A DNA stretch of 64,000 bases from Imperialibacter roseus (GCF_032999765.1 NZ_CP136051.1:2208417-2272416); one strand, 5' to 3'; numbered from the stretch's first letter, positions 20,101-25,811 are shown. Notes: generated by a model not told the origin, from the sequence alone. Made by a program: numbers and translations.

Positions 20101-20112
20101 ATTATTCATTGA
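8176..20112 (+). CDS. giant multi-domain T9SS-exported surface adhesin
   Basis: A single uninterrupted frame of 3978 residues. A signal peptide (~1-27, ending IRAQA) leads into SWM/SwmB-like beta-sandwich repeats (~28-548), of which residues 126-443 are three nearly identical 106-residue copies. Then come cadherin/VCBS-like units with DEDD motifs (~553-860), about five SbsA/Big_5-type Ig-like domains (starting near 977, 1094, 1237, 1369 and 1487), a long series of Ig/PKD-like modules rich in Y-C pairs and RWY-D (~1600-3400), and a jelly-roll-like section (~3428). Near 3647 is an Omp28-like stretch (LEKFTSTTSETSRSVDE). The last ~80 residues form a type A T9SS sorting domain (YPNPA, VPSGMYFVII, KKLLIIH). 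It should be anchored on the cell surface and act in adhesion or gliding. Acidic D-x-D-rich loops suggest calcium binding (inference). Confidence 0.92.
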   Translation: MRKLYFNISLLFFIGFIFLSSFSIRAQAPLFVSAVVENASPSNVVVTFDDNMVETDGDGWSISGVSGSPTINSVSASGVDITFTLSGPVAEGDIVTISYDDGTGDATDDDPTPLASFGPSGVTNNVDGTGPAFSSAVVENAAPDELKVSFDEAVNLTVTDGFSISTSSSGAVITGIGGGNGTTEITFTLDIPIEEGETVTVTFDGLSGSPDAADGIGNPVQDFSAQAVTNNVDGTGPAFSSAVVENAAPDELKVSFDEAVNLTVTDGFSISTSSSGAVITGVGGGNGTTEITFTLDIPIEEGETVTVTFDGLSGSPDAADGIGNPVQDFSTQAVTNNVDGTGPAFSSAVVENAAPDELKVSFDEAVNLTVTDGFSISTSSSGAVITGIGGGNGTTEITFTLDIPIEEGETVTVTFDGLSGSPDAADGIGNPVQDFSAQAVTNNVDGTAPMFDNAVVEDADRDALVVTFDESVVLTDESGFSLNSDGSPVSITGVSGSGTLVLTFSLDRDINAVEALTLGYNDAAGDARDAGGNALVTFGVPESVTNNVLNSAPVLDAGQSPALSNIDEDDLTSAGNTIAEIIVDGSITDPEGAVEAIAVTVVDNTNGVWQYSLDNGVSWNLFSGTTGSSVDITTSARLLDGTLVGAGTHKVRFVPDADYNGDAIFTFKAWDRTGAGVVGGTIDATTGGGTTAFSTLDDVATITINPINDAPALTGTVAFTTIDEDDISNSGTLISSLITSFAGNYSDSDAGALEGLAVTGVSTTNGTWEFTLDGIGWTSLAPTDDTNAVLLASDGNNAIRFVPSADYNGSTGNTISVRAWDQTSGSDGGTTNVSVNGGTTAFSSGIAATASITVNALNDAPTFNVALGNQNVNSDAGAVSLPLFIDPATQVVTGPADENTQTLDDFTVSIFSDPSGVLVPASADIDNSGTLTYSVVSQKQGVATINVYIVDDGPTGGGNVNTSQLYQFTITVTDNQPPVITSRTPSNGASGQAARNTIQFVFNEQVTVGTGNIEIRDNSNTNLLTSVSVTDATKVQLTGGNTVDVTFDNYMLKNGKTYYVIIENGTFLDVNSSNSFALTSPTGWTFTMSAANSSAPNLLYTIPANGTLDVGVTQDIILVFDEVMRKNAGASSYVFVDKETSLSGPVISNDVIRINPRANDDSDFGLIDNATTGSNRVVINLDQSPVVLTSGVNGTLPFTFDENSFYSIQVDNDAFEDIQDDNSPAIPKFYFKTVADGTPPTLAAVNGGASPTEPFQPVDGATSVSVATPIIYATFNEPVEKGSGNIKIYADLSPSDLLISDVPIGNGAFTVSGRQLAINLSSLGVTLSGGITYYVNIENSAVKDLFNNSFAGISNSTTWNFTTASDGVAPVVSTLSPTDNTAEVGLSPTLTVTFSEPVKKFATPGTKYLRIYYGANDNLFAQVDANSVTIDANQATFSAGSAFPGFTDFYIKIDNGAFFDYSTPANNFAGISSKTVWNFKTTASGDVTPPLANFGSATPADGSTIITNTPSFSINFNEAITEGSGTISLFNAAGDVLTDSWDVLTDVNVSGSTATFQLNIPSLAYGDSYYIQWPAGTFEDLLGNSVAANSNSTNWNFSVANSTVVTPASVLLCSNGDYSSIGTITIAEGSAAGFSGGGTYTISLPVDFEFDVTSIPDFTGGTYIDISAPTVVSLTKSAFTFSYSGSNSAASDVISIDGLLAKFTGIADITTAAYRSAGTATQTGNAAADLQSNIDLQGVAVASPSLTYASYTDYYGESFTNGEIYNIVNVNVYDGYTFNAVDPVVTLNGANSNVRWYSTEDLATEVTSLYQNVAPSMGDLGLDDDGDSGNGYSPNNRFDSEYWWGTSVAHDPFGIHTWWVTNTNANGCESDPVKVRVVSWEIFGYGPTASTQLDEDQYTYYIYDTPANHTVTWSGPGLESPIAFDSEYTVYGSYKWIKFRPLTAGLGVHTLTATLKNVLTGETYSRNFQVTVLPSTSILTSGDTEPCPPISFAGTVVNGTDDYEINISDLTTPNYIFHKVEVYSNNTSTILSSSNVYAVIGSGGSEVHIPADDIFNSLNQLGDYYDPNLGAYSSVYGNITKWRIDKTGLTSGYYQIRRYVTDKGDLDPEETLINPSKIFGSEWIYLNTAPTVSISNLSTDNCESDSPIDLDVVVDGISYSNPTGKFYYQVHNGVGFGAEQLLDGGGATLNFGTLGAGRYNLVYVSNSSEQAGTGCIGKSAAKEFYIYPIPALPSVQAGASILNHGGLVSGDYLFEYCKGDVVDDVVAPPLGTGFYTWSSDLAGNNELGTSSTLEATTIFGGTNTPNTTSRTFYLRETSSNGCASLPRKFTINVYDVPGTPIVIESGGDHIFNQGGGSYLIEYCDLEDVDDIVLDATFLQTGLPAGKTSYFQWYEDDGFGNADYGSPLLVGNILTPGDMGLNATGGNSGASSQIFHVVQYNDRDNTPGFVGCASAATKVTISVFTTPTEPVATADNGFRIQYYAVKNSTSLTADGVTGISFLNTPSGTSAVYRWYQDDGTGSAPSSFISESPILTVSDASLNGLNLATPGTYYFWVSQATSKNFVSSFQGCESDAVRVAITIFDAPTTPALTGSTQTSYSYCTADDYSNDTYTIDVAVPPGYLGSQGAQEYRWYRSDVSGNKINLNPVFIGANPTAQQLGITGLSSTHTRYYMATNVTDIIGVNGDQFAGGESAGVVIEFNFFKTPTAIDIPVAARTYYYCEDEVDDTTITLLTANSSTNGVTFKWYYGDDLVYQEVDEDASAAAASTVNPISDFELSPGVPVIDPTVDGVYDFTVTQTDAGCESAITSASTIRINIFARPITPTPSNANPSVCLGQFDTPFVLDVTGKLPGAQLNWYDAEGTFLANTDTYSPDINLPAGNYTYRVTQTTNRIGTDGSVFPGCESESAEITYQVFDIGAAPEATGLLVNGQYIYEYCVGDDILDMEIVAPDPSITYRWYSDESRTTLVGDKPELAPPGVNNTKDFDRTYYVLKSSSDNGCISEVTEVRVIVNALPSLSFTQNNIAGNIAVCVNAAPVVLSAQDGTGTFFGNGVIDNGDGTATFDPLGAIDSLGISDPQLLKEAVVDTIWLEHTSSLQFVSGEGCYNSVFRLITINPLPEVNFFSDGNFEFEDYNFTICVNAGTISLIGNPSGGVFTGPGITATTSGARFDPLSARTEDGAGLYGPATTYTIKYEYTNPSTLCSNSVEKQITVLPQPEIDFSINGGCSGEPVDFGALVSNEVDLSGISTLIWDFGDESDKYESTSSADRTVTHAFKITLPNATQQDFQVSLTVVSVDGCSSTFSKSVSIGSSPTPRFAWSGIIENQPTVFEIDDPGINIQNLANVTFQLYSGDELLFVESRDRNPALTDAAAQRAYLQGSITTTLPSGGTYRGVLSLRSVNQCFVSLERDVQILDVKTVTADQPYLATFDSGPDGWFADNTFNDVPLLPGVSKFELASRPNSWENAVPGGSILNDEGLSKGWVTNADGNYNTEEKSWVYSPAFDISALLRPMVKFNLMYDFDSRKDGVVLQYSTDNGKTWPTLGLYDGGIDEATGINWYTLEGIVSDPGGQDDQGGTDRVGWAGSTDEQGINYSEARHKLDEIAGNRSSVRFRFALGSDNSVDSKSDNPLTDEEGFAFDNFWIGERSKLVLLEKFTSTTSETSRSVDEKIKGLLENPSINNNDVIVLDYHTEFKKTASDIDPFNQVNKADPGARVLFYGINRVPLSIIAGNLSEGTFNASTTSDVPYSELTLSKSSLIDPEVAISIEQLPSEAKVLSLAVSYSKTGLRLPEDAEHRLYVAVIERTEEYQGNLYSNIVRKILPDGNGIRVENLRTLDGVQTINVTPWEISGKLVKDPEELSVVAFIQSNNSKLVYQSAILDIVGKEANATGVDLPGEIASSYALYPNPANTEVGVRFDSQLNNDFEWRLIDQAGAIISNGRVQKGSEGVTLDTRSVPSGMYFVIISNENAMFEPKKLLIIH
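8551..9504 (+). repeat. three tandem 318-bp near-identical coding repeats
   Basis: Units run 8551-8868, 8869-9186 and 9187-9504, each 106 codons beginning at the V-D-G-T-G-P junction. They differ at only a few positions by eye (for example gac/gat at the first Asp, atc/gtc near the middle, gct/act near the end). More divergent units flank them on both sides. Such identity between neighbours suggests recent duplication or gene conversion. Confidence 0.95.
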
Positions 20113-20131
20113 TCCGTAGCGATCCAGTCAC

Positions 20132-20168
20132 AAAAAAGGCTGTGCTTCCATGAAGCACAGCCTTTTTT
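20132..20168. terminator. bidirectional intrinsic terminator
   Basis: A perfect 11-bp stem (GGCTGTGCTTC with GAAGCACAGCC) around a CAT loop, flanked by six A on the left and six T on the right. It lies between the convergent giant adhesin gene and the HPt gene and can serve both strands. Confidence 0.93.
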
Positions 20169-20189
20169 GCTTTACATACAATAGGGTCG

Positions 20190-20537
20190 CTAGAATGTCT
20201 TTAGCAGTTCACTCAATTCAGCAATGGCTTGAGTGGTGGTGCCATCTACTTTGTTGACAAGTACCTTTATTTCGGCAGGCTTTTTCCCCTCTTTGGCTAG
20301 CGCTTCCAGCTCAAGCACATTAGCTTTTAGCTCCTCTATGCCCATAAATGCGATGGACGGCTTCATTTTATGGACGATTCGTGCTAGCAGAGGCCAGTCA
20401 GCAGCATCGTGAGCACTTTGCATTTCAGTCAAATTCTCTGGAATAGTATCGATAAATGCCTCGATCATTTCTTTCATGAATTCAGTATCTCCTTCGCAAA
20501 CTTTTTCCAAATAAGATAAATCTATTATGTTGGCCAT
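20190..20537 (-). CDS. stand-alone HPt phosphotransfer protein
   Basis: A 115-residue all-helical protein with a histidine phosphotransfer motif at RIVHKMKPS, where His56 is the predicted phosphate acceptor and the following Lys and Ser fit the H-x-x-K-x-x-S pattern. The N-terminus (YLEKVCEGDTEFMKEMIEAFIDTIP) is typical of the first HPt helix. It would pass phosphate between receiver domains of hybrid kinases and response regulators in the cytosol. No hybrid kinase lies in the window; the closest receiver is the single-domain regulator at 21762-22172. It has its own gene, convergent with the giant adhesin and divergent from the gene at 20695. Confidence 0.85.
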   Translation of the reverse strand: MANIIDLSYLEKVCEGDTEFMKEMIEAFIDTIPENLTEMQSAHDAADWPLLARIVHKMKPSIAFMGIEELKANVLELEALAKEGKKPAEIKVLVNKVDGTTTQAIAELSELLKTF

Positions 20538-20694
20538 GTTTTCTTTTTAGCTTTCCAAGTCTTTAAATTTAACTAAAACATTAGAAATACGGTGAGGTTT
20601 AAATGTTTGTTCGTAAAAGTGATGACTCATCGCTTTCAGTAACGCAATTTTTGATATTTTCGCATAAGACATTCATTTCAACAAACGATATCTA

Positions 20695-21162
20695 ATGATA
20701 CCTGAATTTGAGAAGCTTCGTGACGATGAAGTAGAAATTTTGCTGAAGGCGCCTGCCTATGTATCGGTGCTTATTGCCGGCGCAGACGATAATATTGACA
20801 AATCAGAAATCCAGAAAGCTATTCAACTGGCTAAGGTGAAGCAGCAAAAGGCCAGGGAGTCGCTGCTTGGCTACTATAAGGCAGTAGGAGAGAGGTTTGA
20901 GAACGATTTCATGACCATGATAGAAGAGTTGCCTCATAAAGCAGCCGAGAGGGGACCGGCCATCAACAGAGAACTGAAAAAGCTGAACCTCATTCTGCCT
21001 AAACTAAATAAAACTTTCTCTACAGAGTTTTATGCCAGTCTGAAGGATATTGCCAAGAAGATTGCGGAATCGTCTGGTGGCATTCTAGGGTATTTGTCAG
21101 TTAGTTATGAGGAGGCCAAACTGATGGAGTTGACGATGATCAACGACCCGGCAAAGAAGTAA
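20695..21162 (+). CDS. conserved-looking helical protein of unknown function
   Basis: A 155-residue soluble protein without signal peptide. It is helical throughout, with the segment LIAGADDNIDKSEIQKAIQL near residues 28-47, which recalls the acidic metal-binding loop of TerB/tellurite-resistance-like helical bundles. That likeness is weak and I do not assign a function. The remainder (KQQKARESLLGYY, EELPHKAAERGPAINREL, SGGILGYLSVSYEEAKL) suggests a compact four- or five-helix fold. An intrinsic terminator follows 21 bp after the stop, so it looks monocistronic. Confidence 0.7.
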   Translation: MIPEFEKLRDDEVEILLKAPAYVSVLIAGADDNIDKSEIQKAIQLAKVKQQKARESLLGYYKAVGERFENDFMTMIEELPHKAAERGPAINRELKKLNLILPKLNKTFSTEFYASLKDIAKKIAESSGGILGYLSVSYEEAKLMELTMINDPAKK

Positions 21163-21183
21163 AAATATATTTACAATGAACAG

Positions 21184-21207
21184 CCCAGGCAGTCCCTGGG
21201 TTTTTTT
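21184..21207 (+). terminator. terminator hairpin directly abutting the rhomboid start codon
   Basis: CCCAGG (21184-21189) pairs with CCTGGG (21195-21200) around a 5-base loop and is followed by seven T; the next bases are the ATG at 21208. It would end transcription of the gene at 20695. It also occupies exactly the place where a ribosome binding site for the rhomboid gene would be expected. Confidence 0.8.
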
Positions 21208-21765
21208 ATGCTTAACGGAAAATACATTCTCCCGCCCCTTAGGCTTGTCTTCTTGATGTGGGCTTTCTTCGCCGTGGAGAACTATCTGTCGATTGACCTT
21301 GGTTTTCTAGGCATTTACCCAAGAACTCTCCACGGATTAATTGGCATACTTACCGGCCCGATGATCCACGGCAGCTGGATGCACATCACATCCAATACGC
21401 TTCCTTTGCTTTTTTTGGGAGGGGCTCTCTATTATTTTTATGACAAGATTGCCACTCGGGTATTTCTCCAGTGTTACCTTTTCACGGGGATATTTGTCTG
21501 GTTGTTTGGCAGGTCTTTCTACCATATTGGCGCTAGCGGCCTTATCTATGGGTTGGCTTTCTTTCTTATTTCTTTCGGCATTTTCCGAAAAGATTTTCGA
21601 TCTATGTTCATTTCCATAGTGGTGGTCGCTTTGTACGGCGGTATCATCTATGGGATTTTCCCTTCGCAGCCTGGTGTGAGTTGGGAGTCGCACCTGATGG
21701 GTGCTATTGTGGGTGTGACGACGGCGTTTACTTTATCGAAAGAAAGATCAGTTTCCTCGTCCTAA
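21208..21765 (+). CDS. rhomboid family intramembrane serine protease
   Basis: A 185-residue polytopic protein with about six hydrophobic helices. The catalytic serine is Ser110 in HIGASGLIYG and the partner histidine is His162 in SWESHLMG. The H59-x-x-x-N63 pattern (WMHITSN) of the oxyanion helix is also present, so all key rhomboid residues are intact. It would cut single-pass membrane substrates in the inner membrane. The start is unusual: the ATG at 21208 follows the T-tract of a terminator with no Shine-Dalgarno sequence, but the next in-frame ATG (21256) would cut into the first membrane helix. The 3' end overlaps the convergent response regulator gene by 4 bp. Confidence 0.9.
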   Translation: MLNGKYILPPLRLVFLMWAFFAVENYLSIDLGFLGIYPRTLHGLIGILTGPMIHGSWMHITSNTLPLLFLGGALYYFYDKIATRVFLQCYLFTGIFVWLFGRSFYHIGASGLIYGLAFFLISFGIFRKDFRSMFISIVVVALYGGIIYGIFPSQPGVSWESHLMGAIVGVTTAFTLSKERSVSSS

Positions 21766-22172
21766 ACGTGGTCAAGCGACTGCATGATTGAGGTCACCTG
21801 CTCAAGGGTGATTGGCTTAGAAAAAAAACCTTTTACAATATCGATTTCCTTTGCTCTTGCTCTGTCTGAATTCAGAAGTGAGGAGCTGATAACAAACACA
21901 GGTATTTTTTTAGCCAGAGACACCTGAAGGTCTACGAAACCTTCCAGAAACTCCCAGCCATTTAGTGTTGGAAAGTTCAAGTCAAGAAGGATTACGTCCG
22001 GCAAATTCTCCGCACTTTTTTTGTGCAGCATGATTTGCCTTAAGGCATCGTAAATATCCTCGAAGTCTTCTATCCGGCCAATCGAGGGTTCCTTCTCACA
22101 CAATTTTTTTGTTATGAAACGAAAAGATGGATCATCGTCTACAATGAAAACATGAAATTTTTTAGCTGCCAT
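21762..22172 (-). CDS. single-domain response regulator (CheY-like receiver)
   Basis: A 136-residue receiver with no output domain. Acidic pocket residues are in VDDDPS (11-14), the phosphoacceptor is Asp64 in ILLDLNFP, the switch serine is in VISSS (~95-98), and the conserved lysine is Lys119 in FFSKP. Family members of this kind (Rcp1-like) pass phosphate or bind a partner instead of binding DNA. No kinase is adjacent; the stand-alone HPt protein 1.2 kb away on the same strand is a possible phosphate donor (inference). It overlaps the convergent rhomboid gene by 4 bp at its 3' end. Confidence 0.9.
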   Translation of the reverse strand: MAAKKFHVFIVDDDPSFRFITKKLCEKEPSIGRIEDFEDIYDALRQIMLHKKSAENLPDVILLDLNFPTLNGWEFLEGFVDLQVSLAKKIPVFVISSSLLNSDRARAKEIDIVKGFFSKPITLEQVTSIMQSLDHV

Positions 22173-22216
22173 CCCCGGTCGATTATTTCTGGCTCAGTGT
22201 TCAGAACAAATTGGCT

Positions 22217-22245
22217 AAAAAAAAGCCCTATCGCAAGACAGGGCT
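22217..22245 (-). terminator. intrinsic terminator of the citrate synthase gene
   Basis: On the minus strand AGCCCT and AGGGCT form a 6-bp stem around a 10-base loop, followed by a run of eight T. It lies 25 bp beyond the citrate synthase stop codon. Confidence 0.85.
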
Positions 22246-22269
22246 AAGTTATTTTGATGAAAAACAATC

Positions 22270-23556
22270 TTATCTTTTACTAATTGGGACGTAGTTTCTT
22301 TCTACCTCGCCTACATACACCTGTCTTGGTCTGCCGATAGGCTCACTATTCGCTCTCATTTCCTTCCATTGGGCAATCCAGCCCGGAAGCCTTCCCAGCG
22401 CAAACATCACAGTGAACATTTCAGTAGGTATGCCAATGGCTCTGTAAATGATACCGCTATAGAAATCTACGTTGGGGTAGAGCTTTCTTTCTACGAAATA
22501 AGGGTCTTTCAATGCAGCTTCTTCCAACTCTTTGGCAATATCAAGCACGGGATCATTCACACCCATTTTCGCCAAAACGTCGTCAGCAGCTTTCTTGATA
22601 ATTTTCGCTCTTGGGTCAAAGTTCTTGTATACTCTGTGGCCAAATCCCATCAAACGGAAAGGATCATCTTTGTCCTTCGCTTTTTCCAACCACTTTTTAC
22701 TGTTGCCACCATCTTCTTTAATGGCTTCCAGCATTTCGATAACCGCCTGATTGGCACCACCATGGAGCGGGCCCCACAATGCATTGATCCCTGCAGACAC
22801 TGAAGAGTAGAGACTTGCCTGAGACGAGCCTACAATTCGAACAGTTGATGTGGAGCAGTTTTGTTCATGATCCGCATGGAGGATGAGCAGTTTGTCCAAA
22901 GCGCTGGCAACTACCGGGTCAGCTTCATATTGATCTGCCGGAAGAGCAAACATCATCTTCAGGAAGTTGCCGCAGTAGTCGAGGTTATTGTCAGGGTAGA
23001 TGACAGGATGCCCCATTTCGTTTTTATATGCCCAGGCGGCAAAAGTTGGCATTTTGGCGATCAGCCTGATGATGCCAAGATTCACTTTGTCCCATGACCT
23101 GTTGGGGTCAAGAGACTCTGGGTAAAAAGCGGTAAGCGAGCAAACCAACGAAGAGAGTACGCCCATTGGGTGGGCATTGCTTGGAAACCCTTCCAGTATT
23201 TTCTTGATGTCCTCATGCACAAGCGTATGGTGCGTGACGTCCTTTTTGAAACTCTCGAACGTGTCCTTTTTAGGTAGCTCTCCGTAAATAAGCAGGTAGG
23301 CCACTTCGAGGAAGGTCGATTTTTCGGCAAGTTCCTCAATTGGATAACCACGGTATCTTAGAATGCCCAATTCTCCATCGAGAAAAGTGATGGCTGACGT
23401 AGTAGAGCCCGTGTTTTTGAAGCCCTGATCAATGGTGATCAATCCGCTTTTTGCTCTGAGGCTACTAATGTCGATTGCTTTTTCATTTTCTGAACCCTCA
23501 ATCACAGGCATTTCGTAAACCTGGCCGTCGTAATGTATTTCAGCAACTTTAGACAT
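22270..23556 (-). CDS. gltA: citrate synthase
   Basis: A 428-residue type II, hexameric-type citrate synthase of normal length. It condenses acetyl-CoA and oxaloacetate to citrate in the TCA cycle. Catalytic residues are His265 (GPLHGGANQ), His307 (GFGHRVYKNFDPR) and Asp364 (NVDFYSG). The substrate-binding H-E-Q-N-x-S-T segment (residues 230-236) is intact. An N-terminal beta-rich extension (VAEIHYDGQVYEMPVIEG) is usual for this type. It stands alone with its own terminator and starts 78 bp downstream of the prohibitin-like gene on the same strand. Confidence 0.97.
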   Translation of the reverse strand: MSKVAEIHYDGQVYEMPVIEGSENEKAIDISSLRAKSGLITIDQGFKNTGSTTSAITFLDGELGILRYRGYPIEELAEKSTFLEVAYLLIYGELPKKDTFESFKKDVTHHTLVHEDIKKILEGFPSNAHPMGVLSSLVCSLTAFYPESLDPNRSWDKVNLGIIRLIAKMPTFAAWAYKNEMGHPVIYPDNNLDYCGNFLKMMFALPADQYEADPVVASALDKLLILHADHEQNCSTSTVRIVGSSQASLYSSVSAGINALWGPLHGGANQAVIEMLEAIKEDGGNSKKWLEKAKDKDDPFRLMGFGHRVYKNFDPRAKIIKKAADDVLAKMGVNDPVLDIAKELEEAALKDPYFVERKLYPNVDFYSGIIYRAIGIPTEMFTVMFALGRLPGWIAQWKEMRANSEPIGRPRQVYVGEVERNYVPISKR

Positions 23557-23634
23557 TGATTCGAATAAATTTATATGTTACTAACGATAAATAATACTGC
23601 CCTAAAATATGTAAAATTATTGGATCAGGAAAGA

Positions 23635-24459
23635 TCAATTATTTCCCAAAATAAGAGGGAGTCCGTCTTTTGCGCTGCCAATAACTACAATTTTTGCGTT
23701 AGGCGAGTTGGCTAATTGCTGAGTGGCTTCAATGCCTCTCATCTTGAGCAGTTCGTCGGTCAAACTACTGTTGATAATTTTGTTAGCGGCGGCCTCACCT
23801 TCTGCACCGATACGCTTACGCTCTGCCTCACTTTTTTCTCTGTCGAGTCTGAACTGATAGGCAAGTGCCTCCTGCTCTTGTTTTAGTTTATTTTCAATGG
23901 CGAGCCCTATTTGCTCCGGCAGTTTGATCGACCGGATAAGAAGTGCTCTCATTTGAATGTAGTTTCCTTCAGCACCTAATACCGCTTCTGTTTCACTTTT
24001 AATAGCGCCTTCAACCTCAGGCCTTTTGGTTGAGTATATTTCTTCGGCCGAGAACCTGCCCATTACCTGACGAACGGTAGACCGCACCTCCGGCACAACC
24101 AGCCTGTTCACATAGTCTTGCTGGAAAGTCTCTTGTATGTAGCCGATCTTGTCGAACATTGGGTGAAACCTCACTGAGACATCGACGCTGATAGACAAAC
24201 CGTTTCTGTCAAGCACATCGAGTGTTTCCTCCACTTGATTTTCGGTTACGTCATATACGAACAGCTCATTGTAGGGTGCTTTCACGTGGAATCCGGGCAT
24301 TTGAATGTTTTCCTTGTCCATTCCTTTTCCAAATTTGTAGAAAAGAACTGCTCTTTCTCCAGGGCGTATTGTATAAAAAATACTGGATGAAAGATAGATG
24401 AGAAGAATGACTGCGATAAGTAAGACAACGATGACGGGGACAAAACGACGATTTTCCAT
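23635..24459 (-). CDS. prohibitin-like SPFH/Band 7 membrane protein
   Basis: A 274-residue protein with one N-terminal membrane helix (~9-28) followed by an SPFH domain (~30-200: IRPGERAVLFYKFG, SVDVSVRFHP, VVPEVRSTVRQVMGRFSAEEIYSTKRPEV). Next is a charged alanine/glutamate coiled coil (EKSEAERKRIGAEGEAAANKI) and a short hydrophobic tail. This is the prohibitin layout. Such proteins form large ring scaffolds at the inner membrane and often modulate proteases like FtsH; no protease gene is next to it here. It is divergent from the GH16-fold gene across a 305-bp spacer. Confidence 0.9.
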   Translation of the reverse strand: MENRRFVPVIVVLLIAVILLIYLSSSIFYTIRPGERAVLFYKFGKGMDKENIQMPGFHVKAPYNELFVYDVTENQVEETLDVLDRNGLSISVDVSVRFHPMFDKIGYIQETFQQDYVNRLVVPEVRSTVRQVMGRFSAEEIYSTKRPEVEGAIKSETEAVLGAEGNYIQMRALLIRSIKLPEQIGLAIENKLKQEQEALAYQFRLDREKSEAERKRIGAEGEAAANKIINSSLTDELLKMRGIEATQQLANSPNAKIVVIGSAKDGLPLILGNN

Positions 24460-24764
24460 GGTTTGTGATACTCTTTAAATGTTATGCTTGATGAATTTTA
24501 CCGAAAGGTAGGCAACTATATATCAATACACGTTTTATTACAATAAAATTCTGTTTGCTTCAAATAATTTGAGTAACCGTAAAAGATCATTCTGGATAAA
24601 CTGAAAAATGCGCTTGCTTGAGGCACTCTTTCATAATGTCAAACCTCGGTTGAATTACGGAAAAGATAGCTGTAATACCTGACATTGAAAATGATAGTTG
24701 TTCGTTTTAGTTAACTTTCAATTACATTTAATGTTTGTAGAAAATCATCAAAGCATTTTTTTGG
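24460..24764. other. 305-bp divergent intergenic region
   Basis: This AT-rich spacer lies between the divergent prohibitin-like and GH16-fold genes and must hold both promoters. I see a small inverted repeat (TTTTAT at 24533-24538 with ATAAAA at 24543-24548) and a TAATGTTTG element about 35 bp before the GH16 start that is one base longer than the TAnnTTTG box. No ORF or RNA gene was recognised. Confidence 0.5.
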
Positions 24765-25616
24765 ATGAAGAGTAAATGGAGGTTGACAGTTGGTGCGGCT
24801 GTAATTGCCGTTAGTTTGGTTGGATATTGTGCCAATGCGCAGCGGTACAGGCTTGCATGGTCTGACGAATTCGACTACAAGGGGTTGCCAGACAGTACCA
24901 AGTGGACCTATGACGTTGGAGATGGTTGCCCGGTGTTTTGTGGCTGGGGTGGCAATGAAGAGCAATACTACACTTTCAAGCGAACCAACAACGCCAGAGT
25001 TGAATCGGGCTACCTGGTTATTGAAGCTCATCAGGAAAAATTTGGAGATGCTGATTACACCTCGGCCAGGGTAGTTACCCGTGGGAAGAATGAATGGCTA
25101 TACGGGAAGATTGAGGTGAGGGCCCGGCTTCCAGCTGGCTCTGGTACTAGCCCTGCTATATGGATGCTTCCCTACTTCGACGACCGGCCTGTGAAGCTAC
25201 CTGAGGATGGACAGTTGGATATCATGGTTCATTCAGGCGCTGAAGTGGACGTGATCCATGGCATGGTGCATACGTCAGCTTATAATTTGGCTCTTGGTAC
25301 CGAAAGGATGGGGCATATACAGCTGAGCGCCGTCGATAAAAGGTTTCATACTTTCTCTATAGAGTGGACTCCCACGAAGATTGAATGGTTTGTGGATGGA
25401 AAGAAGTATCACAAAGTGGTGGATGATGGCACGGGAAAAGATGGCTGGCCATTTTTTAACCCATTTTACCTCATTCTCAACGTCTCGGTGAGGCAAGGGC
25501 AGGGGTTGGAGTCTACCGACTGGCCCCAGCGAATGGAAATAGATTTTGTTAGGGTATATCAGCGAAAGCCTAAAAAGCGACCTCAAGGGGAGGAATTTAT
25601 GGATGAAGGCTTTTGA
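24765..25616 (+). CDS. secreted GH16-fold protein lacking both catalytic glutamates
   Basis: A 283-residue protein with a signal peptide (~1-25, ending ANA-Q) and a full GH16 beta-jelly-roll: LAWSDEFDY near 30, WGGNEEQYYT at 61-70, TRGKNEWLYGKIEVRARLP and the downstream WTP-x-x-I-x-WFVDG region. Active GH16 enzymes carry E-x-D-x-x-E, with the nucleophile and acid/base glutamates. Here the segment reads G-Q150-L-D152-I-M-V155-H: the aspartate is kept but both glutamates are replaced (codons cag at 25212 and gtt at 25227). The rest of the fold, including the WGGNEEQYYT face and VHGMVHT-like strand, looks intact. Hydrolysis is therefore unlikely; binding of beta-glucan or agar-like glycans is a reasonable guess. 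It has no T9SS sorting domain, so it should be periplasmic or released. Confidence 0.88.
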   Translation: MKSKWRLTVGAAVIAVSLVGYCANAQRYRLAWSDEFDYKGLPDSTKWTYDVGDGCPVFCGWGGNEEQYYTFKRTNNARVESGYLVIEAHQEKFGDADYTSARVVTRGKNEWLYGKIEVRARLPAGSGTSPAIWMLPYFDDRPVKLPEDGQLDIMVHSGAEVDVIHGMVHTSAYNLALGTERMGHIQLSAVDKRFHTFSIEWTPTKIEWFVDGKKYHKVVDDGTGKDGWPFFNPFYLILNVSVRQGQGLESTDWPQRMEIDFVRVYQRKPKKRPQGEEFMDEGF

Positions 25617-25811
25617 TAACTTTTAGGGAAAAGTACCACTAAGAGGGAAAACTTACATTCAGTTATTCTTTACTGAATGCCATATTGGGCATAAAGGCCT
25701 GTTTTTATTCGTGTCTATCCAGTTTTCTTACTCGGGTTATAAATTACGGAAGATGAGTCAGCTATAAGGTTTTTATGGGAGCACCTTTGTATAGGTTTAA
25801 ATTATACTCTC

